Of a stretch of 64,000 nt of DNA, positions 8,697-17,569 are shown in pieces. The stretch is from positions 1 through 64,000 of the forward strand of contig JAEWVC010000079.1 in the NCBI GenBank assembly GCA_023459275.1, read 5' to 3'. Source of the DNA: Bacillota bacterium. Lineage in GTDB: Bacteria > Bacillota > Clostridia > Christensenellales > Aristaeellaceae. The stretch's first letter is position 1. Each line of letters starts with the position of its first letter. The notes beneath the pieces are model-generated. The model worked only from the letters and a program-made list of their open reading frames with translations, was not told the origin of the DNA and did no database searches. A program made the position numbers and the translations under genes.

Positions 8697-9557
8697 ATGC
8701 TGCTGGATATGTTGGATGTCAGCCTGAGCAGGGTGGTTACCCTGTGCGGCATGAACGTGTATCCAAATCCCGAGTACCATCCCGACAGGACCATGACAGA
8801 GCATGATCTGCTCTATATTTGCGAAGGGGAATGGACCATCGCGCAGGACGACCAAACCTACCTGCTGGAACCGGGGGACGCTATTTTTCTCCGCGCAGGA
8901 AGCCACCATTATTGTCCTGTGCAATGTGTGCCCAATACCCGCACCATGTTCGTCCACTTCAACCGCTTGTCCAGGGACCGGTATGACGCCGACCTCTCTT
9001 CCGAAGCATTGAAAAGCAGCGCGGAGGAAAATACCGCATGCATCACCACCGTAACCGCCTGCGGACAGTATCCGGAGGTTTCAAGGCTCCTGCGGCATAT
9101 CATTGACGCTTTCTGGTCCGAACGGGACGACAAGCGCCGCCAGTCCTCCCTGATGATCAATCTGCTGCTGGGAGAATTGGCGTTCATTGCCAGAAGCAAC
9201 CAGGCACAGGCGGACGAATGGATCGTGAAGACCCTGCGGCTTTTCCGCACAGAGCCGGCCAGAATGTTTCACCTGGAGGAGCTGGCGCAGATGATGAACC
9301 TCTCTGTCCGTTCGCTTTCCAGCCGGTTCAAGGAGATTACCGGCCAGACGGTCCACCAGTATCAAATGAATCTGAAACTTGAAATGGCCTATGCAGCCAT
9401 ACGGACCACAAACCGCACCATACAGGATATCGCGGCGGGCTACGGTTTTTACGACGCTTACCAGTTCAGCCGGCTGTTCAAAAAGAAATACGGGAAATCA
9501 CCCAAGCACTTTAAAATGCGCGACCCATCGGTAAATCTGAACAGGCTGCAAATATAA
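8697..9557 (+). CDS. AraC-family transcriptional regulator with cupin sensor domain
   Basis: A 286-residue regulator: N-terminal cupin-like sugar-sensing domain (about 1-150; DAIFLRAGSHHYCPV is typical) and a C-terminal double helix-turn-helix (about 185-280; DIAAGYGFYDAYQFSRLFKKKYGKSP is the usual AraC signature, quoted in part: FSRLFKKKYGKSP). The start at 8697 is chosen because AAAGGGAG sits just upstream; an earlier in-frame Met lacks one. Its divergent position to the 6.7-8.3 kb binding-protein operon suggests it activates that operon when a pentose-containing ligand is present; this is inference. Confidence 0.9.
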   Translation: MLLDMLDVSLSRVVTLCGMNVYPNPEYHPDRTMTEHDLLYICEGEWTIAQDDQTYLLEPGDAIFLRAGSHHYCPVQCVPNTRTMFVHFNRLSRDRYDADLSSEALKSSAEENTACITTVTACGQYPEVSRLLRHIIDAFWSERDDKRRQSSLMINLLLGELAFIARSNQAQADEWIVKTLRLFRTEPARMFHLEELAQMMNLSVRSLSSRFKEITGQTVHQYQMNLKLEMAYAAIRTTNRTIQDIAAGYGFYDAYQFSRLFKKKYGKSPKHFKMRDPSVNLNRLQI

Positions 9558-9638
9558 CAGGGATGCCGGATACACCAGGATGCAGGAGCCCATTGCGCCG
9601 GGCGGCCCGCATGAACGGTATGCCGGTTTCTTTCCCTT

Positions 9639-10112
9639 TTATTCCTTCAGCAGATCCTTGTACACGCCTGGAATGGAACCGGGGATCGCAACAGCGCCCA
9701 CCGTCTTTTCATAAAAGCCGGTTGGGCCCGCCCCGCCGATGATGGCATAGGCATACCCCATATCCCGCATGCTGTGAAGGCAGGCAATCAGCAGACCCTT
9801 GCCAATGCCCAGGGAGCGCTGGCTTTCCAATACGCCCACCGGGCCGTAAAAATTCTTGTTGGTGGCCTCGTAACAGGAAAAGCCCACGATCTCCTTGTCC
9901 TTCACGGCAATGAAACAGCTTACCGGCTGCCGCGAAAAGCAGACCTCGCATTCGCTGGCCCAGTGCATGCCGAAATGTTCCTGCACCCACGCCGTGATGC
10001 GCCGCATATCCGGGACCATGGCCCGCTGGATGCTGATGCCGTTTTGGTTAAAATCGGCAATAAGCGTGTCGAGTTCAGGCAGCTTCAACAGTTGTACCAG
10101 CATATCAGGCAT
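9639..10112 (-). CDS. GNAT-family N-acetyltransferase
   Basis: A 157-residue single-domain GNAT. The acetyl-CoA pyrophosphate loop is visible as QRSLGIGKGLL (the Q/R-x-x-G-x-G motif), after a beta-strand pair around FIAVKDKEIVGF. Its substrate is not shown. It is the last gene of the minus-strand set ROK, GH3, GNAT, 46 bases after the GH3 stop. A similar association of acetyltransferase and NagZ-type GH3 occurs in muropeptide-recycling loci, so an amino-sugar or wall-derived substrate is possible. No signal peptide or membrane segment. Confidence 0.85.
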   Translation of the reverse strand: MPDMLVQLLKLPELDTLIADFNQNGISIQRAMVPDMRRITAWVQEHFGMHWASECEVCFSRQPVSCFIAVKDKEIVGFSCYEATNKNFYGPVGVLESQRSLGIGKGLLIACLHSMRDMGYAYAIIGGAGPTGFYEKTVGAVAIPGSIPGVYKDLLKE

Positions 10113-10158
10113 ACGTTTCTTCCTTTCTTATGGCGCACCGCACTTGGTGTGTTTCCAT

Positions 10159-11766
10159 CTACGCAGGCAGATGCCCTTCCTCCCCGCCAAGGCGGATGGG
10201 CAGGTCTCCCGATGCCTTGAGCCGGCCGGACAGCACATCCGCCGCCGCCTCCATGGCCTGGTTGATGAAGGTGAAAGCGCCAAGCACCGTCACCCTTGGG
10301 TCGATGACCGTCGCCTCGTAGGCAAAGCGGAGGGAAACGACAATCGCCGGGCGGAGCGCCGCCAGCGCGTTGATCAGGGCCAGATACCGGGGGAACTCGT
10401 TGGCGTTTTCACTGCCGATGATGACCACGTCAGATGCCTGGGCCAGGGAAGCCAATTCCTCCTGCTCCGCGCTGGAAGGCGCCAGGGATACCTTGCGGAC
10501 GGTGGCGCTGGGAAACAAAAGGGCCATATGGTCGCCAAAGGTGTTGAATTCCTTGGTGTTCCCGTCCAGCATGCTCAGGCTTTCCAGAATCGGGGATACG
10601 ATCAGCGCCTTTTGAAACCTGTTGTTCAATGGCACAAGCCCCAGCGGGTCCCGCAGCAGCGTGATGCTCTTTTGCATAACCCGCCGCACGATGGTTCCCT
10701 TCTCCAGGTCGTACAGGGTCTCCCTGTTTTCCCTGCAGGTTTTGATATGGGCTTTGAGCATAAGGATCCGCAGCACATGGCCGTTAAGCTCTTCCTCGGT
10801 GATCTTTCCCTTCAGCAAGGCGTTCATCAGCGCCTTCCAGGCCACCACCTGGTGGCGGATGGAGTTGTGGACGATGATATCCGTACCCGCCTTGAACGCC
10901 ATCAGGGCGGCCTTGACAAAAGGATACTGCTCGGCCACGGCGCCATCGGAGATAACAACGCCGTCAAAGCCCAGCTTCTCCCGCAGCAGGCCGCGGATGA
11001 TGCGGGCGGAAAGGCTTGCGGGGATGAGTTCTCCTTTGTCGTGCAGTTTTGGCAGGGCGATATGCCCCACCATGACGCTTTTTGCGCCCTCCCTGACCGC
11101 CTGGGCAAAGGGGTAGGCGTCCAGCCGGAGAAGCTCCTCCTCATCAAGGGTGTTGATGGGCAGCCCGTTTTTCATTACCGGATCGCCGTGCCCGGGAAAA
11201 TGCTTGAAGGTGCAGCCGCAGCCGCCCTGTTCCACCCCCTTGGCAAAGGCGATGCCCAGCGCGGCGGTCCTGGCGGGGTCGTCGCTGAACGCCCGCACGC
11301 CGATGATGCGGTTCAGCGGCGACCGGCAAAGATCAAGCACCGGGCCCAAAAGCATGTTGAATCCCACGTCGCTCAGTTCGTTCCCCAGAATCTGGCCCAT
11401 GAGCCTGATGTTCTGCACATCGTTGGCGGCCCCCAGGGAAAAGTTGCCCGGCATCTTCGTTACGCCAAAGGAGAACTGGGATGCGCTTCCGCCTTCCTCA
11501 TCCACGGTGATCAGCGCTTCCGCGCCGCCGCTAACGCCGGTCATCTCCTCCTGAATATTGTCCGTCATGCTCCGCACCTGCCGGAGCGTTTGTATGTTCA
11601 GCCCAAAAAGGCTGGCGTTGCCGAAGCGGTAGCCCCGCACGGCCTCCAAAAATTCGGTATCCACGCTGGTGGAGCTCAAACTGATGCAAAACAGCTGGCC
11701 CAGCTTTTGTTCCACGGTCATCCTGTTAAGCTGCCCGCGCACGGTTTCGGCGGTTTGCCCTTGCAT
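10159..11766 (-). CDS. NagZ-like GH3 protein with altered catalytic dyad
   Basis: A 535-residue GH3 protein of the beta-N-acetylhexosaminidase (NagZ/YbbD) branch: an N-terminal barrel (about 1-340) with KHFPGHGD at 188-195, VRAFSDDP at 158-164 and the nucleophile D274 in VVISDG, then a second alpha/beta domain. NagZ enzymes use an Asp-His dyad in GDTxxDSH as acid/base; here the slot reads GDPVMKNG, with Lys199 and Gly201 in place of Asp and His. The protein may use another mechanism (for example phosphorolysis or a different acid), act on another sugar, or be inactive. No signal peptide; cytoplasmic. Its ATG shares one base with the stop of the ROK gene (TAATG), so the two are translationally coupled. 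Confidence 0.85.
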   Translation of the reverse strand: MQGQTAETVRGQLNRMTVEQKLGQLFCISLSSTSVDTEFLEAVRGYRFGNASLFGLNIQTLRQVRSMTDNIQEEMTGVSGGAEALITVDEEGGSASQFSFGVTKMPGNFSLGAANDVQNIRLMGQILGNELSDVGFNMLLGPVLDLCRSPLNRIIGVRAFSDDPARTAALGIAFAKGVEQGGCGCTFKHFPGHGDPVMKNGLPINTLDEEELLRLDAYPFAQAVREGAKSVMVGHIALPKLHDKGELIPASLSARIIRGLLREKLGFDGVVISDGAVAEQYPFVKAALMAFKAGTDIIVHNSIRHQVVAWKALMNALLKGKITEEELNGHVLRILMLKAHIKTCRENRETLYDLEKGTIVRRVMQKSITLLRDPLGLVPLNNRFQKALIVSPILESLSMLDGNTKEFNTFGDHMALLFPSATVRKVSLAPSSAEQEELASLAQASDVVIIGSENANEFPRYLALINALAALRPAIVVSLRFAYEATVIDPRVTVLGAFTFINQAMEAAADVLSGRLKASGDLPIRLGGEEGHLPA

Positions 11767-12953
11767 TATACCGTCCTCCTTGGCTGGGCCGCGCCGCTTA
11801 ACGCGTTTCGCAGCACCAGGCGGCTGGCGCCGTACAGCGGCGCGATAGCCCCTAATTGGGAAGCGATGATCTTGGGCTTGGGCTGGCCGGAGGCGAACAG
11901 CTTTTCCAGCTCCGCCTCAATGCGGGACCCGGCGGCCTCAAGAACCGAAAGGACCTGATGCTGCACCACCAGCAGCGACGGCCCGTATTGGCAGGCGGTA
12001 TTGTATATGAGCACCGCAAGGCTTAGCGCATAGTCCTCCACCAGCTTGACGGCGGCGGCCTCCCCCGCCATCGCCAGGCGCAGCACGGTAAGGTACGGAT
12101 ATTCCACGCCCAAAATTTCCTGCGGGCGGAAAGGCGCGTCCGGATGCGCCAGGCGGTAGGAAAGCGCGCCGGTCGCCATGCTGTTCAGATTCACCTTGTC
12201 CTTCAGCGGCGTGGGCGGCCGGCTGCCGGTGCTCAGCGTATATCCGATATCCCCGGACTGGAAATGGCTGAAAAGCAGCTGGTCGCCAAACATTACGCCG
12301 ATACGTACCTGGTAGGGCGTTACGGACAGGCAGGCCACGCAGGTATGGGTATCGGGATAGTGCATATGCCCTTCCGAAAGGCAGCAGAGGCTGACGGCCC
12401 CGGCCGCATACACGGAGATGGAAAGCGACGCCTGCAGGGCTTCGTATAGTTTCAGCAGGCTGTCCATGTCCTGGGGGGCATCGTCCCCCCTGATCACGCA
12501 CAGGCCCAGCAGCCCCTGGGAAAGATAGCCGTCCAGGAACGATACCACACCGCCGTGCAGCCGCTTTACACCGCTTTCGGTGCATAGAAGGGCGGGCAGC
12601 AGCACCGTGGCGATGATTTCGTGATGCAGGTTGTGGATGGTGAGGCGGCTGTACGCGCCTTCCAGCAAAAGCGCGGCGCTGATCCCCGCGGTTGGGACAA
12701 GTTCCAAAAATACAGGCTTGCGCCCGCTAAGGGTAAGCGCCCGGCCGCATTCCCGGATCAGCCCCGCCTGCATCAGCTCATTGCTCAGCGCGGTGATGCT
12801 GGCGGGATTCATGGCGCACAACTGCGCCGCATCCGTCCGGGATAAACGTATCCAGCCCTCGATCTGCCTTAGAAAGAGGGCGGAATTGTCATGCTTGTTG
12901 GGCTTGGCCATGGTCAGGTATTCACTCAGAAGCATGCGCTTTCCTTCACCCAT
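11766..12953 (-). CDS. ROK-family transcriptional regulator (degenerate sugar-kinase fold)
   Basis: A 395-residue NagC/XylR-type repressor: winged helix-turn-helix at about 25-80 (the segment NPASITALSNELMQAGLI is the recognition helix region) followed by a ROK sensor domain. The usual ROK zinc motif CxCGxxGC is absent, and the EIGH-like motif reads DIGY, so the domain is likely a non-catalytic sugar sensor. It starts with GTG- or ATG-like options; the Met at 12953 has a modest ribosome site, and a Met six residues later is possible. Divergent from the 13.35 kb binding-protein gene, it is the best candidate regulator of both its own GH3/GNAT operon and the large plus-strand cluster. Confidence 0.85.
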   Translation of the reverse strand: MGEGKRMLLSEYLTMAKPNKHDNSALFLRQIEGWIRLSRTDAAQLCAMNPASITALSNELMQAGLIRECGRALTLSGRKPVFLELVPTAGISAALLLEGAYSRLTIHNLHHEIIATVLLPALLCTESGVKRLHGGVVSFLDGYLSQGLLGLCVIRGDDAPQDMDSLLKLYEALQASLSISVYAAGAVSLCCLSEGHMHYPDTHTCVACLSVTPYQVRIGVMFGDQLLFSHFQSGDIGYTLSTGSRPPTPLKDKVNLNSMATGALSYRLAHPDAPFRPQEILGVEYPYLTVLRLAMAGEAAAVKLVEDYALSLAVLIYNTACQYGPSLLVVQHQVLSVLEAAGSRIEAELEKLFASGQPKPKIIASQLGAIAPLYGASRLVLRNALSGAAQPRRTV

Positions 12954-13001
12954 CCTTCCCTTTTGTGTATGGTTCCTTTTATTTGAAATCCGTTGTTTTC
13001 A

Positions 13002-13030
13002 AGTGTATCATACCCCTCGCGGCTTGTAAA
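13002..13030 (-). promoter_or_regulatory. promoter of the ROK/GH3/GNAT operon
   Basis: On the minus strand, TTTACA (13030-13025) and TACACT (13007-13002) are 17 bases apart, about 50 bases upstream of the ROK start. Confidence 0.65.
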
Positions 13031-13131
13031 TAGCGGGGGAGAGACGACACGGAATACTTGAAAAATAAATTTAGACAAACAAATATATTATGGAGAAATC
13101 GACCGAAATAAACGGCGTACCGAAAAAACGG

Positions 13132-13154
13132 AAGGATATATCCATGATATCCTT
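13132..13154. promoter_or_regulatory. inverted repeat, candidate operator in the divergent region
   Basis: AAGGATAT (13132-13139) and ATATCCTT (13147-13154) form an 8-bp inverted repeat with a 7-base spacer. It sits between the divergent ROK and binding-protein promoters, about 64 bases upstream of the plus-strand -35. The ROK protein or another regulator may bind it. The remaining A/T-rich intergenic sequence (12954-13353) holds no further gene. Confidence 0.5.
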
Positions 13155-13217
13155 GATAAAATCCGTATATAAAATTTTGAATCTAAATAAATTAATTCAC
13201 TTTTTTAAGAAAAGCTG

Positions 13218-13246
13218 TTTACATGCAGCCAGAGATACGCTATAAT
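13218..13246 (+). promoter_or_regulatory. strong promoter of the large plus-strand transport cluster
   Basis: TTTACA (13218-13223) and TATAAT (13241-13246) are separated by 17 bases, near-consensus for sigma-A. The start codon of the first gene lies 108 bases after the -10. Confidence 0.85.
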
Positions 13247-13353
13247 GGGCCTATAAAACGCGGTGTGCCTCCATGCGGAAAGACCCAAAGCGAATGAACA
13301 ATGGACGCGGTCCATTTTCAGAATACCCCAACAAAATAAAGGAGGATTCCGGG

Positions 13354-14697
13354 ATGAAACTCACAAGCCTTAAGCGCCTTGCGGGACTTATGCTGTGCCT
13401 GATGCTCGTGCTGGGCACGCTCGCCCTGCCCGCCGCAGCCGAGGAAAAGACCTACGACTTTGGCGGCATCACCATCTCCCAGTGCAATTACTGGGGCAAG
13501 GACCTGACCCCCGGGCAAAACGATGAAACGGACCGCTTCATTGCCAGGGTTGCCGAACTGGAAGCGAAGTACAATGTCAAGTTTGAATACCGCAAGGGCC
13601 CCGAAGACTACTACGACAACATGGTGACGACCATCATGGCGGGAGAGCCCTACGGTGATCTGATGTTCGCCTTCCCCTGGGATTTCTCCAACTGGGTAAA
13701 GGCCGGCGCCGTGAAGGACATTACCGGCCTGGTGGATGAGCTGGGCCTTGATCTTTCCGGTTACAATCCCGCCTCCCTGGAAGAAGGCACCCTGGGCGGC
13801 AAGCTGTACGGCCTGAACAAGGAAAAGGCCGAGATCAACAGCATGATCGCTTTTAACAAGCGCCTGGTGGAAGAGGCCGGCCTGGAGAGCCCCTATGATC
13901 TGGTGGCCAGGGGCGAATGGAATTTTGATGCGCTGCAAAAGTACGCCAAAGCCCTGACCAAGTTTGATGCCAACGGCGTCAACACGCAATGGGGCCTGTC
14001 CTCCTTTGACGCACCCTGGCTGGCCATCACCATGATTTACGCCAACAACGGCGGCGTGGTGGACTACAGCGGGGAAACGCCGGTGTTCGCCATGGATGCA
14101 CCCAATTCGCTGGAAGCGCTGAACCTGGCCGCCCAGATGGCCACCGTGGACAAATCCGTCTTTGTCACCCAGCTTGGCGCGGAATGGGATACGGCGGTCA
14201 AAATGTTCACCGGCGGCCAGATCGGCATGCTGCGGTCTGAACAGTGGATCATCGAGTGCTTCAATGCCTGGAACATGGAGGATGACTTCGGCCTGGTGCC
14301 CTTCCCCATGGGGCCGCAGGCCACCGGCTACATCGACGACATCTCCAGCCAGGCGGTGTATTTCATCCCCTCCAACGTGGATGACGAACACGCCAAGGCA
14401 GCCCTCCTTTTCTACAACGATCTGTATGAAGATCTCTATCCCGAGCTCTCCCAGGAAGAAAAGGCCGTCACCAAGTTCACCCGCTACTGCCGTGACGAGG
14501 AGTCCGTGCAGAATATGGCGAACATCTTCTACGGCGGCCTGACCAAGTCCACCGGCATCTACAAAGCCGGCGTCACCATGGAGAACGTGTCCGATATCAT
14601 GTATGCCATCTACGCCGGCACCTCCACCCCCGCCGCCGTCATCGCAGAAAAGAAGCCGGCCATCCAGGCGGTCATCGACGGCCTCTACAAGAAATAG
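13354..14697 (+). CDS. extracellular sugar-binding protein of ABC importer
   Basis: A 447-residue family-1 solute-binding protein. The start at 13354 follows GGAGG (13341-13345) at good distance; an upstream in-frame ATG lacks one. The Sec signal peptide ends near LPAAAEE with no lipobox cysteine. The remainder shows the usual two-lobe sugar-binding pattern, with KLYGLNKEKAEI in the hinge region. No permease follows directly: the next gene is a second, fused binding protein. It probably serves one of the two permease pairs downstream (17.6-19.4 or 24.1-26.0 kb). A strong hairpin follows its stop codon. Confidence 0.92.
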   Translation: MKLTSLKRLAGLMLCLMLVLGTLALPAAAEEKTYDFGGITISQCNYWGKDLTPGQNDETDRFIARVAELEAKYNVKFEYRKGPEDYYDNMVTTIMAGEPYGDLMFAFPWDFSNWVKAGAVKDITGLVDELGLDLSGYNPASLEEGTLGGKLYGLNKEKAEINSMIAFNKRLVEEAGLESPYDLVARGEWNFDALQKYAKALTKFDANGVNTQWGLSSFDAPWLAITMIYANNGGVVDYSGETPVFAMDAPNSLEALNLAAQMATVDKSVFVTQLGAEWDTAVKMFTGGQIGMLRSEQWIIECFNAWNMEDDFGLVPFPMGPQATGYIDDISSQAVYFIPSNVDDEHAKAALLFYNDLYEDLYPELSQEEKAVTKFTRYCRDEESVQNMANIFYGGLTKSTGIYKAGVTMENVSDIMYAIYAGTSTPAAVIAEKKPAIQAVIDGLYKK

Positions 14698-14709
14698 CGG
14701 TAATTAATT

Positions 14710-14739
14710 CCCCATCAGGCAGCGTGCTGCCTGATGGGG
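14710..14739 (+). other. 13-bp perfect hairpin after the binding-protein gene
   Basis: Arms 14710-14722 and 14727-14739 pair perfectly around a 4-base loop. There is no T-run, so transcription can probably continue into the next gene while the upstream message is protected. Confidence 0.75.
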
Positions 14740-14818
14740 CGTGGAAACTCTCCCGGCGGGGTGAACGTGCAAACGGAGCCGTTTGCCGCTCACCCCGCGA
14801 ATTTTATTCAGGGGAACG

Positions 14819-17569
14819 ATGGACATGCGCAGGATCATCACGGTAGGTTTGCTGGCGGTTTTGTTCCTTGCGGGCGGCGCGCCAGCCAAGGCGGCGCAGA
14901 CGGATTACGCGGATTACATCGCGAAGGCCTCCGCGGTGGATGCCGCCGCATCGGAGATTGTGTTGTTTGACGGGGGCGGCTTGACGCTTGCCCAGGGAGA
15001 AACGCGGTCTTTTCAGGTATATATTCCCAAGCCCGGGAAATATACCGTTTCCGTCACCTATACGGCTATGCCGGGCGCATCCGCGCCGGTGGAGGCGGAG
15101 CTTACGGTGGACGGGGAAATCCCCTTCCGCCAGGCCGGCGCGCTTCTTTTTTACCGCCTTTTTCAAAAGGTGCCCGGCTCCGTTTCAAGGGATGAACGGG
15201 GCAACGACCTGCGCCCCCTTTTGGAGGAAGCCGCCGTCCCCCAGCACACCGTGATCCGGGATGCCGGAGGATATACCGCCGGGCCGCTTTTGATCGCGTT
15301 GGATGCGGGCACCCGCCAAATCGCGCTGAAGGCCAAGCGGGGCGGCCTGATCCTTGACCGCGTCTCCCTGACGCCGCCGGAAACGGTGCCCCCTTACGCC
15401 CTGCCTGCCGGGGAGCCCGCCAAGACAACGATCCGCATCCAGGGGGAGGATGCGGCCTACCGGACCGATATGGCGCTTGTGCCCCTGTCGGACCGTGCGT
15501 CCGCGCTGACCGAGCCAAACCGCGGCGCCCTGATCAGCCTGAACATGATCGGCGGCACGGCCTTTGCAAAGCCCGGCAGCGCCGTCACCTGGGAAATGGA
15601 TGTGCCGGAGGACGGCCTGTACGAGCTCCGCCTCCGGGCAAGGCAGAATTACTCCCACAGCTTTTACGCCATGCGCACGCTGTATGTGGACGGCGCCGTG
15701 CCGTTCAGCCAGGCCGAGGCGATCCCCTTTTACTATGGCGGCGGATATCAAATTGTTGTGCCGGGCGGGGATACGCCGTACCTGCTGGCTTTGTCCAAAG
15801 GGCACCACACCCTGACACTGGAGGCCACGCTGGGCAGCCAGGGGGAGCAGTTGATGCGCGCGCAAGCCGCGCTGACGGCACTGAACGGGCTGTACAACCG
15901 CATTTTGATGCTTACAGGCGCGGGGCCCGATCCGCTGCGGGACTACGGGCTGGAGAAAAAGATGCCGGATGTGATCGGGGAACTTGGGGAATGGGCAAAG
16001 CGGCTGAAAAGCCTCTCCGGTCAGCTGACGGCCGACAGCGCCACGGTTGGCGGCGACATGGTGGCGGTGGACCGGCTGATCCGCCAATTGGAACACTTCG
16101 CGGATGCCCCCTTTGAGATCCCTGAGCAATTCGAGAGCTTCAAGACAAATCTGTCCGCTTTGGGCGAATGGATACAGGCCGCCACCCAGCGGCCGCTGGA
16201 TATTGATTACCTGGAGCTTGCCGTTCCAAACTCGCCTTTGCCCAGGGCGGAGGCCGGCTTTTTTGAAAGGGCCGCTTATCAGGCCCAGCTTTTTACCGAT
16301 TCCTTTCAAACGGATTACGCCAGCTTTGGCGGGCAGGGGGAGAGCAGGAGCATCACCGTGTGGGTCACAAGCTCCAGGGACAGGGCGCAGCTGCTGTATG
16401 ACCTGATCCGCACCGATTTTACGCCAAAGACGGGGATATCGGTGAACCTGCAGTTGGTGCAGGGCGATTTTGTTACGCCGCTTGTATCGGTAGGCAACGG
16501 ACCGGATGTGCTGCTGGGCGCGGTCATGGCCGACCCGGTGAACTATGCGTCCCGCCACGCGGCCCTGGACCTGACTGCCTTCAGCGATTACCAGGAGGTA
16601 GCCTCGCGGTTCCTTCAGGAGGCATCGGTGCCCTTCACCTTGGAGGGCGGCGTGTACGCGCTACCGGAAACCCTGAGCTTTTCCATGATGTTCTACCGGA
16701 AGGACATCCTTGACAGCCTGGGCATACAGCCGCCGGATACCTGGGAGGATCTGATCCGCCTGATCCCGGCGCTCAGCCGCAGCAACATGCTTTTCCTTGT
16801 GGACGGGCGTGTGGGTACGGAGGTATACGGCTCCCTGACGGCCCTGAGCATGTTCCTATATCAAAACGGCGGCCGGGTATATACCGCGGACGGCACCGCA
16901 TCCGCTCTGGACAGCGAGGAGGCCATCGCTTCCTTCCGCCAGTTCACACAGCTGTATACCCACTACGGCATGCCCTACGGCTTCAATACGGCGGCCAGGT
17001 TCCGCTCCGGCGAAGCGCCCATCGTGCTTTGCGACTACGGGCTGTTCAATACATTGATGGTCTCCGCCCCCGAAATCGCCGGGCTTTGGGCCATGGCTCC
17101 CGTTCCCGGCACAGCGCAGGAGGTGGGCCCGGTGGACAGGTCCGTGCGCGCCGTGGTCACCGGGGACATGATTCTTAGGGACTGCAAAGACAGGGAAGCG
17201 GCCTGGACATTTTTAAAATGGTGCACCCAAAAGGAAACGCAGGTCAGCTATTCGCGCCAGATGGAAAGCCTGCTGGGGTCCGCCGCCCGCTATCCAACCG
17301 CCAACCTGGATGCGCTTCGGGAGCTGAACTGGACGGATGAAGATTTGCAGGGGCTGACAAACCAAATGGCATTCGTCAAGGGGGTGCCGGAGGTGCCCGG
17401 CGGATACTACACCACCTGGCACGTGGAAAACGCATTCCGCGCCGTGGTGCTAAACAGCCAGGACGCCAGGGAATCGCTGCTGGACTATGTGAGGGTTATC
17501 AATGACGAGATCGTGGCAAAGCGGCAGGAGCTGGGCCTGAAAACAGGGAAGGAGGCGGGCGACGAATGA
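14819..17569 (+). CDS. solute-binding protein fused to an N-terminal carbohydrate-binding-like region
   Basis: A 916-residue secreted protein. After a Sec signal peptide (to about residue 23, no lipobox) come two beta-rich segments (about 25-190 and 195-365) that look like CBM6/35-type sandwiches; each repeats a pattern of E-x-x-x-P-F-x-Q-A-x-x-x-x-F-Y. A helical stretch (about 370-480) leads to a family-1 solute-binding domain (about 505-890) with RSITVWVTSSRDRAQLL at its start and the typical YALPETLSFSMMFYRKD motif. The fusion suggests that the protein holds a polymer while presenting a fragment to the importer. Start chosen at 14819 with AGGGGA upstream; a second Met two codons later is possible. 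Its stop overlaps the next ATG by 4 bases. Confidence 0.85.
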   Translation: MDMRRIITVGLLAVLFLAGGAPAKAAQTDYADYIAKASAVDAAASEIVLFDGGGLTLAQGETRSFQVYIPKPGKYTVSVTYTAMPGASAPVEAELTVDGEIPFRQAGALLFYRLFQKVPGSVSRDERGNDLRPLLEEAAVPQHTVIRDAGGYTAGPLLIALDAGTRQIALKAKRGGLILDRVSLTPPETVPPYALPAGEPAKTTIRIQGEDAAYRTDMALVPLSDRASALTEPNRGALISLNMIGGTAFAKPGSAVTWEMDVPEDGLYELRLRARQNYSHSFYAMRTLYVDGAVPFSQAEAIPFYYGGGYQIVVPGGDTPYLLALSKGHHTLTLEATLGSQGEQLMRAQAALTALNGLYNRILMLTGAGPDPLRDYGLEKKMPDVIGELGEWAKRLKSLSGQLTADSATVGGDMVAVDRLIRQLEHFADAPFEIPEQFESFKTNLSALGEWIQAATQRPLDIDYLELAVPNSPLPRAEAGFFERAAYQAQLFTDSFQTDYASFGGQGESRSITVWVTSSRDRAQLLYDLIRTDFTPKTGISVNLQLVQGDFVTPLVSVGNGPDVLLGAVMADPVNYASRHAALDLTAFSDYQEVASRFLQEASVPFTLEGGVYALPETLSFSMMFYRKDILDSLGIQPPDTWEDLIRLIPALSRSNMLFLVDGRVGTEVYGSLTALSMFLYQNGGRVYTADGTASALDSEEAIASFRQFTQLYTHYGMPYGFNTAARFRSGEAPIVLCDYGLFNTLMVSAPEIAGLWAMAPVPGTAQEVGPVDRSVRAVVTGDMILRDCKDREAAWTFLKWCTQKETQVSYSRQMESLLGSAARYPTANLDALRELNWTDEDLQGLTNQMAFVKGVPEVPGGYYTTWHVENAFRAVVLNSQDARESLLDYVRVINDEIVAKRQELGLKTGKEAGDE

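Noticed and set aside
14710..14739. Hairpin as a full intrinsic terminator
   Set aside because: There is no U-run and the next genes have no other evident promoter, so read-through with message protection is the simpler reading.
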